Source: Phalacrocorax aristotelis (Eukaryota; Chordata; Aves; Suliformes; Phalacrocoracidae). Taken from it: DNA of 64,000 nt. The notes under the pieces were generated by a model that did no database searches, was not told the DNA's origin, and worked only from the letters and a program-made list of their open reading frames with translations. Location of the stretch: NCBI RefSeq assembly GCF_949628215.1, contig NC_134277.1, positions 126,591,963 through 126,655,962 of the forward strand, read 5' to 3'. Every line of letters begins with the position of its first letter. Position 1 is the stretch's first letter. The position numbers and the translations under genes are program-made. This document shows, piece after piece, positions 12,338 to 27,300 of this stretch.

Positions 12338-15149
12338 GAGGGTAAGTCTGATGCTTTCTCCTCCCTCTAAGATGTGGCACTGCACTTTTTGTTACTCCTA
12401 CCTTCAATAACTCCATTGATATTTTTGGACACGACATGCAATGTGATCGTGACTAGCAAGTGATTTAGCCATATTGGCTTTCACAAGTGTTTTCTGTCTC
12501 CTAATGTTGTTTGCCTACACAGCTAATGATAAATTTTTCTCCAGTCATCTCAGCTAAGCCTGCTCTATTGCACACAGCCCTGTTCGGTATGTAACCACAT
12601 GACATATTCTTGGAACAGAGTAGAATAGTCTGTTGTATGGGCTGTTAAGGCTTTGCTGCCTTTGGTGAATCTCAGTATAAATATCTATAGGAAGAAGATG
12701 CAAAAAAGTTATCCATTCTTTTAATTGCATTTTTTTAACATAATAAAAATCACCAAATTTAGCCTTGAGTCTATAAAATAAAATATTGCTGAAATGTCAA
12801 GGTTCAGCCCTACCTTGACTTTAGCCTCAGACATAATGCAAGATAAATCTGGCTTGTAGAATAAATAATCATAGTACTTAAAAAATAAATCCAAGTAATA
12901 CATATCTGAAAGATCACTTACAGCAGCAGGGTTCATTTGGTGCTTCATGGGACAAATCCCTCTGGCCTACCACAAAGGAAACACAGGGAAGACTGCTAGA
13001 TGAAGCACTTAGAGCTGAAATATTTATGCACTGTGCCTACCTAGGGAAAAGAGGGACCGCAGGCATTTCTTCTCCATGCACATTTACATGGCCCAGCACT
13101 TACTGCTATATCAACACAAAACATTGCAGGGGGCCTCAAACTGTAGGCTCCCCACCTCAATCCAACCACTGTAGCAGACAAGACTGGACCACCTCAAAGG
13201 TTTCATTGTATTGTTTTCAAAGCTGTAATATTTACAGTGTAGGTAGACTATTTCCATCCTTCTCCAGAAATAACATATATCTCCAGTGGCTGGGATTTTC
13301 AAGGGCGGCTAGGGGAATCAGGCCTGCTGCTGACGGTTTGCAAGATTTTACATCCAAAATCCCGTGATGCTTAGAAAATGCCAGTCCCTGTACCTCATTC
13401 AGATATATCTTTTTCTTGAGTGTAACCCAGACAACAACATGGCCAGACCCCCATATTTGGCATTTCTTTGGATTTCCCTCTGGCACCTGCCTATCTGATT
13501 CAGCTCCACTAGCTCCCACCACCTGAGAGACACAGTCCAGCACCTTCTGTTTAACTGAGGAGAAAAAAAATGCTCTGTATTCCCTTTCAGTGCCTGGGTA
13601 CCTTCTTAAAGGAAGAGCCACACATCCCTATGCAGTGTCCTGAGTCCTTCCCTTTTTAAAAAATCTCCCCCATGCGGAGGAAAACCCACTATTCTGTCCT
13701 TTCCCAAGTCCTTTTTACCTAAAGTTTCATCTTAGGAGCACAGCCAGGTGCAATGGCTTCAGACGGCCCGTTTCGACTGCGGTGGTGTGTAGATGCAGGG
13801 CTTTGCCTAGCACTTGCAGAGAACCCTTAATGCTGCCAGTACTGTTGTAAGAACTGCTCATTTTGTTCAATCAGAAAAGCAAATGAGAATATAAATGTTT
13901 GGCTACTACCAGCACCAGATGGAGGTTAGAGAGAAAACAACAAGCAGAACAACACCAATGCCCCAGCGTAGTCAGGAGAGGTTGATGAAGTGGCTGTTCT
14001 TCCCCATGATTTCCTGAAGGACTTATAAAATTCTCTTGTTAAATTTAAAGGGCCTTAGGTCAAGTCCATCGTAGTGTTGAGTGCCTTTCCCGTATTCCTG
14101 GCAAATAAATCGTGTTGTTTTTTGACATACTCCCTGCTCGATAAGCAGTTACTCTGTCTTATACAGTGGTGTGAGGCTTGTCAGATTGGCGCAGTCTGAA
14201 TCAAAGAGCAGTTTTAACACAAATGCCAGCTTTCTGCAAAAGCCTTCCTTCAAAGGAGACTTGTTCCCTTTACATTCTCCGCCCCTCTGAGGGGGTCTGT
14301 TTATGTAGTGGAATACTTGTAGATTATAGAAAGGTCCTGTTATTTGGACTTAATCATTTTATTTTAACACTTCATGCGTATTTATACAGTTCCAGGGTTT
14401 CATATCTTTAAAAAACTTAGATTGGTCTTTTGAAGTCTGGTGGGAACCATATTTGTCACTTCCTCAGAACAAAGTGAGGCAGATGCACAGCACTTTTCCA
14501 GCCTTGTTTTGTATTCTACAGCCCACGTATGTTGTCTGGACAAAAGCAAAAAGTCCAATAAAATTAGCATTGCACAAAAACACACCGAGCTTCCAAGATT
14601 TCTTCTTTTCTTATGTAAACTTGCCTAGGATTAATTCTTTTAATTAGAGTATAACCTCCTAAGCGACACATATATTGCATAATTTTATTTCTTTCTCAGA
14701 CGTTTCTCCTCTGCAGCATTACGTTTCTTATCGAGTGAATTTTGGGACTCCCCGCCTCCTATTCAAATGAAATTGTAAAATGAAATGGCAAAATCAACAA
14801 AGTGTATATTAAGCATATTCATCACTAAGTCATAAAGCTGCAAAAGTATCTGAGGTGTCCCTAAAGGTCTATCTCTCTCTGGTTTCCCATGAGGTAGCCA
14901 CCTAAATTCCCTTATTGTTCCATGTCTTAACAAATGCAGTATCCTGGGGTCTATATTCTTTTTAATTAGAGTTGGGCTTTTTCTTCTTTCCATCTGTTAT
15001 ATTTATCCAGCCACAACTTTATCTTACTTGTTGCTGAATCTAAAGTCAATGAAGTAACACACTTAGCTTTATTGTTAATGAAGAGAATTCATATTTTAGA
15101 CTCTCTAGATGCTCTGCCCAAATTTTTACTTGGTAAAAATGCTGTGAAA

Positions 15150-15345
15150 CAGCCTTCTGGAACTTGGTAATTTCCTCTCATCGCCAAATTTATTACAGCT
15201 GTGTATTTTGATCGGCAAAGCAAATTACGAATAGGTTATGCTGGTTTAAACAGAAGTATTAATGTGTCATGTATAAATTAATTCACTGCATTTCACAGTG
15301 CTAAATGCAAATAATTTCCTTAGCAAGTTTTTGTCTAATTAAAAC
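15150..15345. promoter_or_regulatory. Candidate conserved non-coding element
   Basis: A gene-free block has the texture of vertebrate non-coding enhancers. It contains a perfect octamer motif ATGCAAAT at 15305-15312 (the POU-factor site), several TAAT/ATTA homeodomain cores, and isolated CpGs (ATCGCC, GATCGG, TTACGA) kept in AT-rich DNA. No reading frame explains it. The call rests on motif density only; conservation could not be tested. Confidence 0.25.
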
Positions 15346-18300
15346 AAATATATTTTAGAATTTTCTCAAAATAGCGTTCGATATCCCCTTTAAATTGTTT
15401 TCTTATATAATATATTGCAACAGAGCCATCATTCCACTTTCATTTCAGGTCATTTTGTGTCTGCGACCAATGGTTTAGAAAATTCTACTTTCTTTCAGCA
15501 GAAATATCTGCTTCCAAATTGTACCAAAATACAACCTTCAAGATGCACACAAAGGGCGAGAAAATTGTTAATGTACTCAGCTTTATAACTTCTTTGAGAA
15601 ACGTCTTTGGCATCAAATATGCTATTTGCAGGATTGAGCATGACTTTGGTTGTTCTCAGATCAAATTCCTGAGTTTTGAGCCTCTCTTAGGGACATGTTG
15701 GCTTGTTTCAAGTCACAAGACTATCTCCCCACTCTCACCATCTCCTGTTCACCACATTTACTGTTACTAAATATTTTTTTTTTTTTTACTCTTCTCTGTG
15801 TTTTTGCACATCTCTGAGCCAGGCCAACTGACTTATCTGGAACTTTCACAGTCAGCAGCACCAGCTAAGGACTCTCCTATTTAATAGGTAACAGTCTTGT
15901 CTGGGGACACAAGCAGGGGAAATGATTGTTGTGCCTTATTTTGGAGGAAAAAAGGATATAATTAAACCAGTTCAATATTTCTGAAATTACATTTTTTCAC
16001 CATTTCACTCTTGCCAGAACACTCCTGCGTTTTGTTCAGAGTCAGAAAACAAACCTTCTTTATAGGTGCTGATATTTCCAGAGTCAGAAAATTCTTCCTG
16101 TGGCCAGGGAAAGGCATTGCTGCCCCTTTCCAGTTGTGCTGCAGAGCATCTCTGCCACAGACCTGGTCTGGAAGCCCCGGGCATTTGTTTGGGAAGATGG
16201 GAGCAAGCACTAGCGGCTGGCTGGAGGGAGCAACTTCTCTCATCCATTGGATGTATGCCCTGTTCTGGTGGCAGGGCTGAGCAATGGCATGTCACTGCAC
16301 AGCAAGGTGCATGCGTGGCATATCAGTTAGCACCGATAGGCGTAAAAGCCCTTTCAGCATGTTGTTCTCCCATAAAGCTGCAACTGGACTTGACAGCTAC
16401 ATTGCAGAACTGGTGGCTCCCAGTGCCATGGCCTCAGCTGTCTTTGCAATGTTATGACCCTTGGAGTTGACCCTGCAGCAAATGTTATAAGGTCATTCTT
16501 GTTTCATCCGCAGAATTGCCACATAACTGCACATGGCAATATAGCGCTTAAGACCTGAGCATGAGAATCACCTGTATATCCATACCACAGCTTGTATGTG
16601 TGATGTATTAGTGATATGCTAATCTAATGCTAAATCAGTCCTCTAGTGACTATAATAAATATTAAGTTTTCAAAGTAAAACTAGTTGATGACAGCGTAAT
16701 GGGGGATGGGAGGCTAGCTGTAGCCCAAGAGATAGTCATTAACTCCTGCAGTATCAGCTCTATATTATATCAGATCAATATTATATAGCATAAGAGAATG
16801 ATTCAATATCCAATAGTGCTTTGGTGTTTGTTTTGTTGAAATCAATGTGAAGTACAGCAGACAAAAATACTCATTAACTATGTCTCATCTTTACCTGAAA
16901 AGTTGCTTACTCTCAAATAATCACGTAGGTTTCAGGGTGTCACTCAATATGACAAAATTAGACTCTACTCTGGGGAAAAATCAATAGATTTTCTGTAAAT
17001 TATTTTAAGATAAATATCTTTTTGGAGAAACTGAGAAGTTTCTTTACTGTGAAAACTAAACACCGTGTCAGATCCTCCAGAATACTAAAGCATAATGAGA
17101 CATAAAGTCAGTTCTAAATGTACAGTCTTTCCTTTTATTTTGGGAACAACCTATTTTATGAAAGTTGCACTTCTGGATTCCAGTGAAGAATATGGCCCTT
17201 TGTGTCATTTTAACATCTTGCACAAATCTCAGTAGACAGAGTCTATAATCCAACAATCACAATCAATGCCTTGTTATGCTGTTGAACAGAAAAAGGGTTC
17301 TTTGACAGGATGATTCGGTGTTATACATGCTAATGTGAGCCATAGCATCTGCAGAATAGCTCATGAATACCCCAAATACTGTTCAGCACTCTAGTCAGAG
17401 ATGTGTTTTACTTAGCTATAGTGCCAAGATGCCGTTTCATTAACCTTATTTCTCTTTCTTTTCTGTAAGGCATAATTCTGTTGTAGCTTAGACTCACCAG
17501 GATACGTCATGGATACCAAGTAGAGTAAATAGTGTTAACATAATATGCACAGTCTGTGCTTCCAATTTCCATGCTTCACACAGGAAAATGTGTAATGACT
17601 AAAGTCTGACAGTTTAATTTATTCAACCCTATTAGACTGGTTTGTTAAAAAACCCTTCAATTTCAGATTCATTTTCCTTTTCTTAAACCATGAAGAAGGA
17701 AGTAATTTACTTCCATCCTGCTTTAATTTTTGACTGACCTGTACTGCACACAGTTAATGGAAGAGCTCAGATTTTTCAAATGTCAACAGTGACCCTGTCT
17801 CTAGTCTATATTTGAAATTCCAACCACTTCTTGGTATTCACCTTGTGCCATGGTTTCTCAAAGTCAGAGAGCAAATGAGTTAAATGTATGTTGAGAAAAT
17901 GAACAAAGTTAGAAATTCTGTTATATAAGTAAGTTTCCAGGATGAAATCAGGTAGTTTGTTGCAACAGGAAGGAAGCTGTTTAATCTTCAATTTTAGCAA
18001 AGTTAAAAGTTAAAAGCAAAAGAGAATCTATACTATGTCAGAAGTTGATGGAAATAAACTCATTGCAAAAATTGGCAAATATTACTGTATGCTTCTGGAA
18101 CTGAACTTTTCCAGAGGGACCTTACCTAAAACTTCAGTTCAAGTCTCCATCACAGGTTTGCACTGTAATCCTAAGCAACTCACTTATGACCAGATTTTTC
18201 AGAGTATTTAGACACTAAATCCCATTAGACATTTTTCTGTGTCTGTAGCCACTGTAACTTAGAAAAAAATCAGCCTTTCTGTCATAAATTTCATTTCTAT

Positions 18301-21300
18301 TGCAGGAAGGATAGACATGCTGACTTTGCTCAGAGATGTGGTGGTAAGTACATTAAAATACTGGAGTAACTGGTAACTTTGGTAAACTAAAATACAAACA
18401 AAGGAAGTTTGCTTGTAAATCTCAACTTTCCAACACTCACAGAGCTCAGGTTTTGAATTTTGCTTTGTACAGTCTCTGACTGTTGATTTCTAGCAAACTT
18501 CCCTTTCAGTTGTAACAAAAGGTACAATAATTAACTCTGTCAGAATAACTAACCTGTACAGATCACATTACAGCCTGAAGGCTCTCAGAGTCTACATGTG
18601 AAAAAGTTTTGGACTGTGCTACCAGCATAATTATTCTGATGACTGAACCGCTCCTGTTACATTAACCCTCTTTCAACACTCTTATTTTTAACCCCTTCTA
18701 AGGTATCGTAACCTAAATCAAAATCCCCAGCTTTCTTACTTTTTGTAAGGTCACAATATTCACTTAAAGATGGGTAACCTAAGTCACAATATTTTTATCA
18801 CACACTAAGAACACACATGAATGGTTATCACCATGGGGTTCATGAGTAGCGGCTCATCAAGTCACTGATCACAGTCCTGAATCCGGTAATCCATACTTCA
18901 TCTCAGACCAGCATACACTTTTCACACAATCAAGCCTTTACGCTCCAGTACGAATTCCACACAGTGGCCCGCCTGGTTAGCATTGAAAGCAGCTTCTGAT
19001 GAGTGAAATGATCCAGAAGTTCAACTGTGCAATCCAATATTCCGCTCACATTCGGACAGAAGTGGAGGAGTTTTGAAAACTCAGAGGACATTTGGACAAG
19101 CAAATTGATCTTAATGTCATTACTGATAAGAAAAATGCAGAAAGGTCCCTCAATGGCCAAAAATGTGCTTATTTGAGTTACTTAATGCAGCAATATTCTG
19201 TTGGGTAATTCAACATGTTTTTCCCTTTTATTTCACAATAAAAATCGGTTCGTTTGTTTCTTAATACAAATATAGCATCTAATTGCTCACAGACTTTGCT
19301 GTGCCAGCAGTGTCACTACAAAAAAAATAATCTCTGTTGATCAAAGATCTCTATCTTGTTATTGTTGCCCTCCTGGGAGTGGTATGCTGATAGAGCTCAG
19401 CCACAGCATTTCTCTGGCTCTGCTAGACCAATATCAATGTATCTGAAGGTGCTGTGGCTTGCTAATATCTTTCATTCCTGGGCCAATGCCAGCTACTTGG
19501 TGAAGGTAACAATATTGAATGTAACTCCACAGTCACAAGTAGAAGTTAAGAGCATCCCTTAACAAATCAACAGTTTCTAATAGTGCCCAAGCTTGCAAAA
19601 TTTTGACAGCAGATTGGATAAAAACCCAATAGAAAAAGAAGTTGATACCAAGTAATTTCAAACACAGCCAAAAATGCCCTATAGCCACTGACTACTTGTG
19701 CAGCCACACATGAGATTTGGACTGTGCAAAACATTTCACAGGGAAGAGTCTTTCCAGAAAGTTTGGCTCTGTCATAACGGCACTGCCTCTGGATATCCAT
19801 CTTGGGAAGGTTTGGCCTGTACTAGCGCCTCCTCATAAAGCGTTACAAAGTGCACTGGAAAACGATGAGTGTTCAGGACTTCTTTTTTAATGTGCTTTTT
19901 ATTTAAATGCAAAATGAGTCAAAGAGAGGAATTCAAGTTTACATAAGCACAGTAGGGGAAACTCCCAACAGCCTGTTTTTTGAAGGCAGGCTGACCCATG
20001 AACAACTTGTAGCTCCTAAACAGCAAATCAGTACAAAAGCATGAGCTGACCCTTCAGCAATTCTTTTAGTAATGTAAGCCCTGCTAACGTTGCTTGTCAG
20101 TGCTGTAGCAGATAGCAGCTCTTCACCGATGAGTGGTGAATGAGAGGACGTCCAGCTTCACGCATCACCACAGTACATACAAACCTCCCTCACTGTCCAC
20201 TCTGGGACTGTTTTTACCATACTCTTTCTCTAGCTAGACTGCAAATTGTTAACAGCCGTATTTGACAAGAATATGTTTTCACATCAGACAATATGAAATG
20301 TAGTGCCACAGCAAGGCAGGTAACAAGACAGTGCCTTCACTCAGGGATAAGTTACTAGATTATTAGGTGAATTTGGAGAACCTCAGGAGTATTTTCATGG
20401 TCATCTGTGGGGAAGGAGAACAATGAGGCAGGACTGCAGAACTGCCTAACCCTCTCCTGTTACAAATACAGTTGGGCAATAATTCTCACTCAAGCGATTT
20501 TTCGACTACAAAATACCAGATTGTCAGAACTGACATGTTAGTGAGGAAAGGGCATTGGTTTCAACAAATATTTGTTCCTGAAAATACTTAGGGGAAAAAA
20601 CACCCCATTTCGAACCTGTCAAAATATCTATTAGCATCTTTATTAACTGGGAGATTCCAACTCTACTCTTTTAAGTTATTTATTTTGAAATTCAAGCTAC
20701 TTCAAGCTATCTGAACTAACCAACTAAGACATCATTGAAAATAAATTACCTATTTAATTTTGCCCATGAATATTTTTCCACATTTTAATTTTTCATCCTG
20801 ATTTGAGCAAGGGCCAAAACTGTTATTAAGAAAGGAAATGAGTGGAAGAAAAGCATTTTACTTCCAAAAATATGTTGCAGTCGACTCCCAGCTATTCTAG
20901 TTTGCAGAAACGTGCAAGCATTGATCTACCAGCTTACACCATACCAAGTGACCTTTCTTGGTATTCCTGTGCTTTTGCTTTGTCCAGAGCACTTCAAAGA
21001 CTCACTGGGAATGGCTCTGTTTCCAGGATTCCTTCTTCTAGACCTTTTTCAGGTGATGTCTTTCCCCAAAGTTCACATATACTGTAACAGCACAGGTGGT
21101 GTTCATCACCTCTCAGCTTGCAAGGTATGGCAGGTTCTAGGACTCCATCATGGGCTGTCCCTGCTAATGCAGATTAATGTCAGGGAGATTTGCAGGTCCA
21201 GGTTTCTATCATTTGTCTGTAAGTGCCTAGAAGATACTGTTGTGGCTGCTGAGTAGCTGCCAACAGCTGCCTCTTGTTATTCACCTCCTTTAATTCTTCT

Positions 21301-24300
21301 CTGCCTCCTCATTGCTTCCATTTACTGTTTCACTAATGAGGGAAGATTAAAGAACCGCCAAAGATGAGAAATGCAAAATGCAGAAATGAAAGGAAAGGTT
21401 GCATGGACAGGATGCCTGTAGATGACTTTCTAGAGTTTGTGCTGAGTTAAAGGTCAGAAGCTTAAGTGGATGGGGATGAAGTACTGCCCATATTCCCTCA
21501 TACACTCCAATTTCACTCCCCAAAAGAATAAAAATATCAGGTCAAACTGTGTTCCAAGAAGAAAGAAGTAATAAAATTATAAAAGAAAGAAAGACCAAAA
21601 GGAATAAGCATTCCTTGAGGTCCAGAACACAGCTGAAATGTGTTGGTTTTTTTCTAGATTTGCCTTTCTGAGCATTACTCTACAACTAGAATCTTTATTT
21701 TGAAAAGACAAAATTTCAGTTTTTTCCGAAAGAACCGGGGACATAATAAAATTTTATAACACTCAGTGCAAATAATATGAAAGTAAGCATGAGAACTGTG
21801 TAAAGTTCTGCTTACAAGAGACAGAAATTTAACAAATTCATTCACTGCAATTACCACTAGCAAATTAAATAACCCATTAGTATTTCCTGCGATTAAATTC
21901 CCTATGATGTGTTGCCTGTACTTCAGCCGATGTTCCCCAGCAAGCACTTCACCATAACCTATGGTATCACTGTGCGCTGACAGACAGGAGGAAAAAAGAC
22001 GCAAGGATAACTGAAGCTTTCCACAACTGGGTAACCACGAGACACTCATTTCAAGAGCACTTTGTGAGAAGTATATTTTTCTTTGAATAATTTACAGGGT
22101 AAATGATTCCATTTCAGATAACAACTCGAAGTGGTGGGAACGCTATTCTATGCAGAGACTATTTTTCTACAAATTCTTTTTCAAGTGCCTGCCATACAAT
22201 GCAACTGTAAGTTTCAAGCATATCTCTTTGTGTTTGAAGTAATAGAGAGGTATTCCCATGGGTGTGAACTATATTGAAGGTAAAGAAACCACCTCAACTT
22301 GACCTGTAGTTCATTGGTAGCATTTTGTCAAAACTTCGGAGATTCCCATGACTGCTGTGTAATGTGTTAACCTGTTTGCATGAACCAGTGGAGGAACAAA
22401 ATGCTGTATACTGTCTTTTTGTTCTCTATGTGTACAGAACTTAGTACTGTGTCGCCTTGGTGCGTAGCTAGAGCTCTTAACCCCCACAGCAGTAAGATTG
22501 TAATATTTATAATTAGAAAGTGATGTAGTAATTGTATGAGCTGGGAGGAAGAGTTTTGAAGTGTTGGCTTCAAAGCCGAGTCTGCAGATCCCGCTTACTG
22601 TTGTATCAGCACCACCTACTGGTACCTCACACCCTTTGTCTTCGTCATGCTGTCAGGAACTTCTCCCTTTACATTTTATTTAAGCTCTAAAAATACTTGG
22701 GGGGCACTAGAAAGAAAGTTTGTTGTTTCCTAAATTCTTTTGAGACCACACAGAACAATTTGTGCTGATGTTATTTGTTGTACGGAGAATAGAATAAGAG
22801 GCTTATGCAGATCCCTTAAATCCTGAGTTAGGCAAACCTTCCTCTGGAGGCAGCAGAGAGGATCTGGAGAGTTGACTTCTGGTTTGCATAATTTTTTCAC
22901 ATGGAATCTAGTTCATCATATTTTTGCAACTGAAACAAAATCAGCACAGTGAATTATTCTGAAAAGTTTTTTACACACACTTCATTTCACCCATTGTGAC
23001 TGTGAATAGTCGCAGCCTTTCAAAGGGAGGATTCACCTCACCCCATACAGGCATGTCCAGGAGTATGTCCCCAATCAGCTGAGAGGGTCTGACCAGATAT
23101 GACTGCCACAGCTTGTCCCAGAAACTACCCCTTGCTATTCTTGCAACAGTACAGTATGTGTCATGCTGAGATTGAGGCGCCTCCACAACCTGAGAGTGAA
23201 ATTAGTAGGTATCAGTAGAAGTATCCATCCCATGCTGAGAGAGGCATCAATGACCCTTCTGAGGTCTCTCCATTGATTGCAATAGGTGCTCTACCAAGCT
23301 GACAGCTAGCATTAAATGCAAATGCAAGCCGGAGTTCATATGGGACTGACACTAGCAGCTGTAGCTACAGAAGGCCTATATATCTCTATATTTTTGACAC
23401 ATTAAATTACAGCATGTTATTTTCCTGAAGGAACTGCCAGGGGAGTGGCATGAGAATCTACTACTCTTAAAAACATCAGGAATACAGAAACTCAAGATCA
23501 GGAGACATTTCAAAAGTCGTAAAATCCACTCCACTTCTATTATTAACTGATACAATAATATATTGTATCCCTTTTTTTACTAAATTGAAGTTGAATTCTA
23601 CTTTCTTTTTGCTAGATATCCAAACCTAGCAAATAGATGCCAAGTGAAGCAGAGAGAACTTATTCATGCATCAGAAGAGCGAAATGTAGGGATAATGAAG
23701 TCTGTTCATCCTTCCGGAAGGCAGCCATGCAGGATACATGCATCTCTGGACAAGCCACAACAGGTGATGTCCCTGGCCCAAAATGGGTCAAAATAGGTAA
23801 TTAAGAGGCATGGCAGGGGAGATGGGACACTGCAGTGCAAGGGTGCTGGGGACACAGAAACGCTAATGGTACTTACAGAGGGGGCTGGAGGTACTGAAAG
23901 GGCCTTAAGGAGGACAGGAGAAGGGGAGAATCAGATATTTTGGCTTGGAACTGGAAAGGATTGTAATGGGAGGAGATATAAAGGGAGAAATGGAAATAGA
24001 GAATGCAGAATATAGATTTGTGGGAATTTGGCTTCCTTAGTTCTGTGGAACAGTTTGTCTAATATTTTTATTATTACAGCTTCCCCCCTGGCAGAGGCGA
24101 TGGGAGGTCTGCTGCAGACTCACCGCCTGTAGACTCGCTCTCACATCAGTGTAAATATGCCCTCACTACTTTTCCTCATCAAGATGCTTTCCTACTGCGA
24201 TCTCTAAAATCTGTTTTGCAGTATCTGCTGCGCTACAGACTGACTGTCAAAACTCTGAAACCTTCGTCTTTTTCTGTACTTAGCCTCCGTATCCACTAGC

Positions 24301-27300
24301 TGCCCGGAGGGAGGCAACGGGTTGGCTACTAGAGCCGCAAAATGAAGTAAACATACATTAGCACTGGCAGGATTAATGCAAATATCCTGATTTTCAGAGC
24401 ATCCGCAGGTAGAAAGACTTTATTTTAGAATACCCTTAAAATATAATAAAATATCTATTCTCCTTATTTCACATGTATTGTATGTGGAAGATTTGTCTGA
24501 TATCCTTAAATCCCTGTGCTCCTTCCTGTGTGTTCTTGAACCCTTTGTCACATGGTGTCAACTGCAAAGTTAAGGTTGTCAGGGACCCAAAGGACTTGCA
24601 TCTTACTTTCAAAGGTATTGAAGTGGCCAGCCTCATTTTGTCCCTTGTAACTGGAAGCAGTTCTGTTCTGCTTTTGTATGCTACAACTGGAGCTGTAGTT
24701 TTCTGGGTTTTCTTTTTCAGCATTTCTCTTCTCTCTTCGTCTTTCGTTTTATTCTACTGTTTCTGTTTTGTTAGAAACTTTTGCACATGTGCAATTCATG
24801 TCAAATAAAAGCCACTTGTAGATCCCATAACTGAATGGTACGTTATTAAATCTTTTCAATAGCCTAGGTAAATATAACCAGTAAAAAAAAACCATCATCA
24901 GTGGTGAAACATTTGGAGGCAACAAAACATCAGACAGAAAATGAAGACACTGTTGCTGTTTTGCAATTACTGTAATATAATGTCTGTAACAAAATCCAGT
25001 GCACATTGTGGAGTTAAGCCAAAGAAATTCTAGGTTGAAGTGATGATGAAATGGCGGAACATTATACCTCAACAAGAACAAAAAGTCTATTAAATTATTT
25101 TAACATACTGAGTTTGAGAAGTGTAGAGCTTTAGAAATTAGTAATACTGACACATTTTTAACAGACTGTGTTCTGTTTGCATTGGCGGTGATTTTTTTTT
25201 TAATACAAATGTGAATCTCTCAGTCCCTAAGAAATTTCCTTTGATTTATCATACAATGTTATCAGTTGCAAAACAGCTGGTACATTGTGACCATGGGCCA
25301 TTACAACCCATTGTGTTCACCCCAAACCTTTTCTTGTTCCTACGTTATTTTCTATGGGAAATTTCCCTCTAACACAGTTCACAGCCTCAAAGCACAGAGG
25401 TCCTCCTCCCTTTCCAGTGCAAGCTCCATGGGACTGCAGCTCCTGGAGAAGCAATAAAACCAGGGAATTACTTGCTGACCACTGTTCACAAAACCAGTCT
25501 TATAGGACTATGCATTTTTGGCAGAAAACAAGCAAGTGGATTTACATAAAAATGCTATGTCAGCACTCTTTCATTTGGTGCTTGAATAAGAAAGATACAA
25601 GTTCTCTAATCAAGAAGATATTACACTTCACTGTGACTTCAGAAGTGCCTTTAGAAGCTTTTATCTGACTTATCTTCACTCTCCAAAATCTAGTGTGGTG
25701 TTTGTTTTTTTAGTTAGAAAAAAACACCCCACTGTATTTTCAGCCTGGAAATTTCCCAGAGAAATGCTGTGTGATGCCAAGTCAATTATAAATTAGTCAT
25801 TCAAAGTCTAAAGGCTGGAGAGGCACAGTGAATTGTCAAAGCACTTCCAGCAATAATTTGGTATCAAAAGGTGGAATGTTCTGAAGAGCTACTGATGTCC
25901 TGAGATTTCAGCAAAAATCTCACTACTAAAGCTCTCTTGAACTCTGAAACATCTTTTCCAGATGCCCCCGTTACCAGATCTCTACATTACATACTTCTCA
26001 GAGTTTCAGCAACAATATAGTGTCTTCTCAGAGTAATTACAAAGTGCACATCATGGAAATATCTACCTCCAGCTTTCCCTCCCACTGCTAGTCCTCCTAG
26101 TCCGGAGCTGCTGGAAATCCAATCCTAGCCAGCCTGAGGACAGACAGCATCTCTCGCTGTTTTGGCAGGTCATAGCTGAACTAAAGCTGAATTGAAAGAA
26201 AACCCTTATTTTCAGTGTAAGGCTTAGCCTTATCGTAGTGAAAACTCAGCAAAATACATCAGCCAAGTTTTGAGTTTTGGGAACTCCCATAAAACCCACA
26301 TCAAATTATCAACAGCTGTCCTGGTTCTGCCAGAAGACATCTTGTTTTGAAACCTTTTTATCTGGGAACATTGTTGATAGAGCTTTCTCTGTACTCGTAT
26401 TCAGAGTACTGGAGACAGGAGCTTTTCCTTGAAGAGCAGGGATAGGTGTTTGATGAAGAAACCCAACCCAAACAGTTACTCTCTATTTCCTCCAAGAAAA
26501 AGAAGGCAGATTCTACAGAAGATCCCACAGACTGCATGCAGATGACATGCTGCCAGTTAAGCCATGTTTAGCTAAGGAATGTACAGTAACTAAGTAAACT
26601 AATTAAACCCTCTGGTCTTTCTGTCTCTCTAGACAGATAGATAAACTACAAGTCTTTTGTAACTTTATATATAACTTTTTATTTATTTTTTGAAGGCACT
26701 TGCATTCCTATTTTGTAGGTTATTGAAAATTACCTTCCAAATTTATGTGCTCCCTAGCAGATAAAAAGGTCTTCCATATATTCCTGAGGTCTGGGTTAAT
26801 CCCATTGTGCCAATATGAATTTGGCTTGTATCATAATATATTTGTGTTGTTTTTGTTTACATGGTAAATTTAATGTGGCATTACCAGTCCTTGAAGTTCA
26901 AAGACCTGACATTATATTGCTGGTTTTATTTCAATCGCAGTTCAATGAGCATTTAATCATGCCAAGTTTCAGGTCTCTGTCTCAGCCTTCAAGCCCTTTA
27001 TACAGGTTGCTTCCTAATTTTATAAACCTAAAAATATGAATTTTATTGTCTATCCCTACCCTGATCATTCTTTTTAAAGACTCCACAATGCTTTTACTTT
27101 AAATATCTAAGAAAGATACTATTAAGTTTACCTTTGTTCTAACTTTATTCTTCTTTCCTTCTTCTCTGTTAAGTTACATCCAAAATTTGGGGTGGTAGAT
27201 GGGTTGAGTTTTAATGATTGGTTTTTGTTATTTTTACTTGCATTTGAAGTATATATTTGCTTCTGGACATCTGGACAGCACCGACTGCAGTGAAAGTTTG

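Larger units (their letters stand above)
5423..15149. other. Intergenic DNA with simple repeats
   Basis: No gene is recognised over this span. It holds low-complexity tracts: T11A8 at 6600-6618, a run of 12 C at 9092-9103, T-runs near 11381 and 11516, and an A-rich tract at 12304-12337. It also holds slightly GC-richer patches such as 7970-8400. Open frames are short, overlap on both strands and show no family motifs. Confidence 0.5.

Noticed and set aside
15962..16470. Overlapping open frames of 89-134 codons on both strands
   Set aside because: Several frames are open at once in a slightly GC-richer patch, with no recognisable domain, start context or splice logic.
18930..19160. Minus-strand 76-codon frame considered as a pseudogene fragment
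   Set aside because: I could not match it to any protein family, and no flanking homologous sequence or poly-A tail supports retroposition.
24473..24808. 111-codon hydrophobic open frame considered as a small membrane protein
   Set aside because: The hydrophobicity comes from T-rich sequence. There is no promoter, conserved motif or splice partner.
26318..26345. TGTCCTGGTTCTG start, like the opening of some avian ERV LTRs
   Set aside because: The likeness ends after about a dozen bases, and no matching LTR end or polyadenylation region follows.
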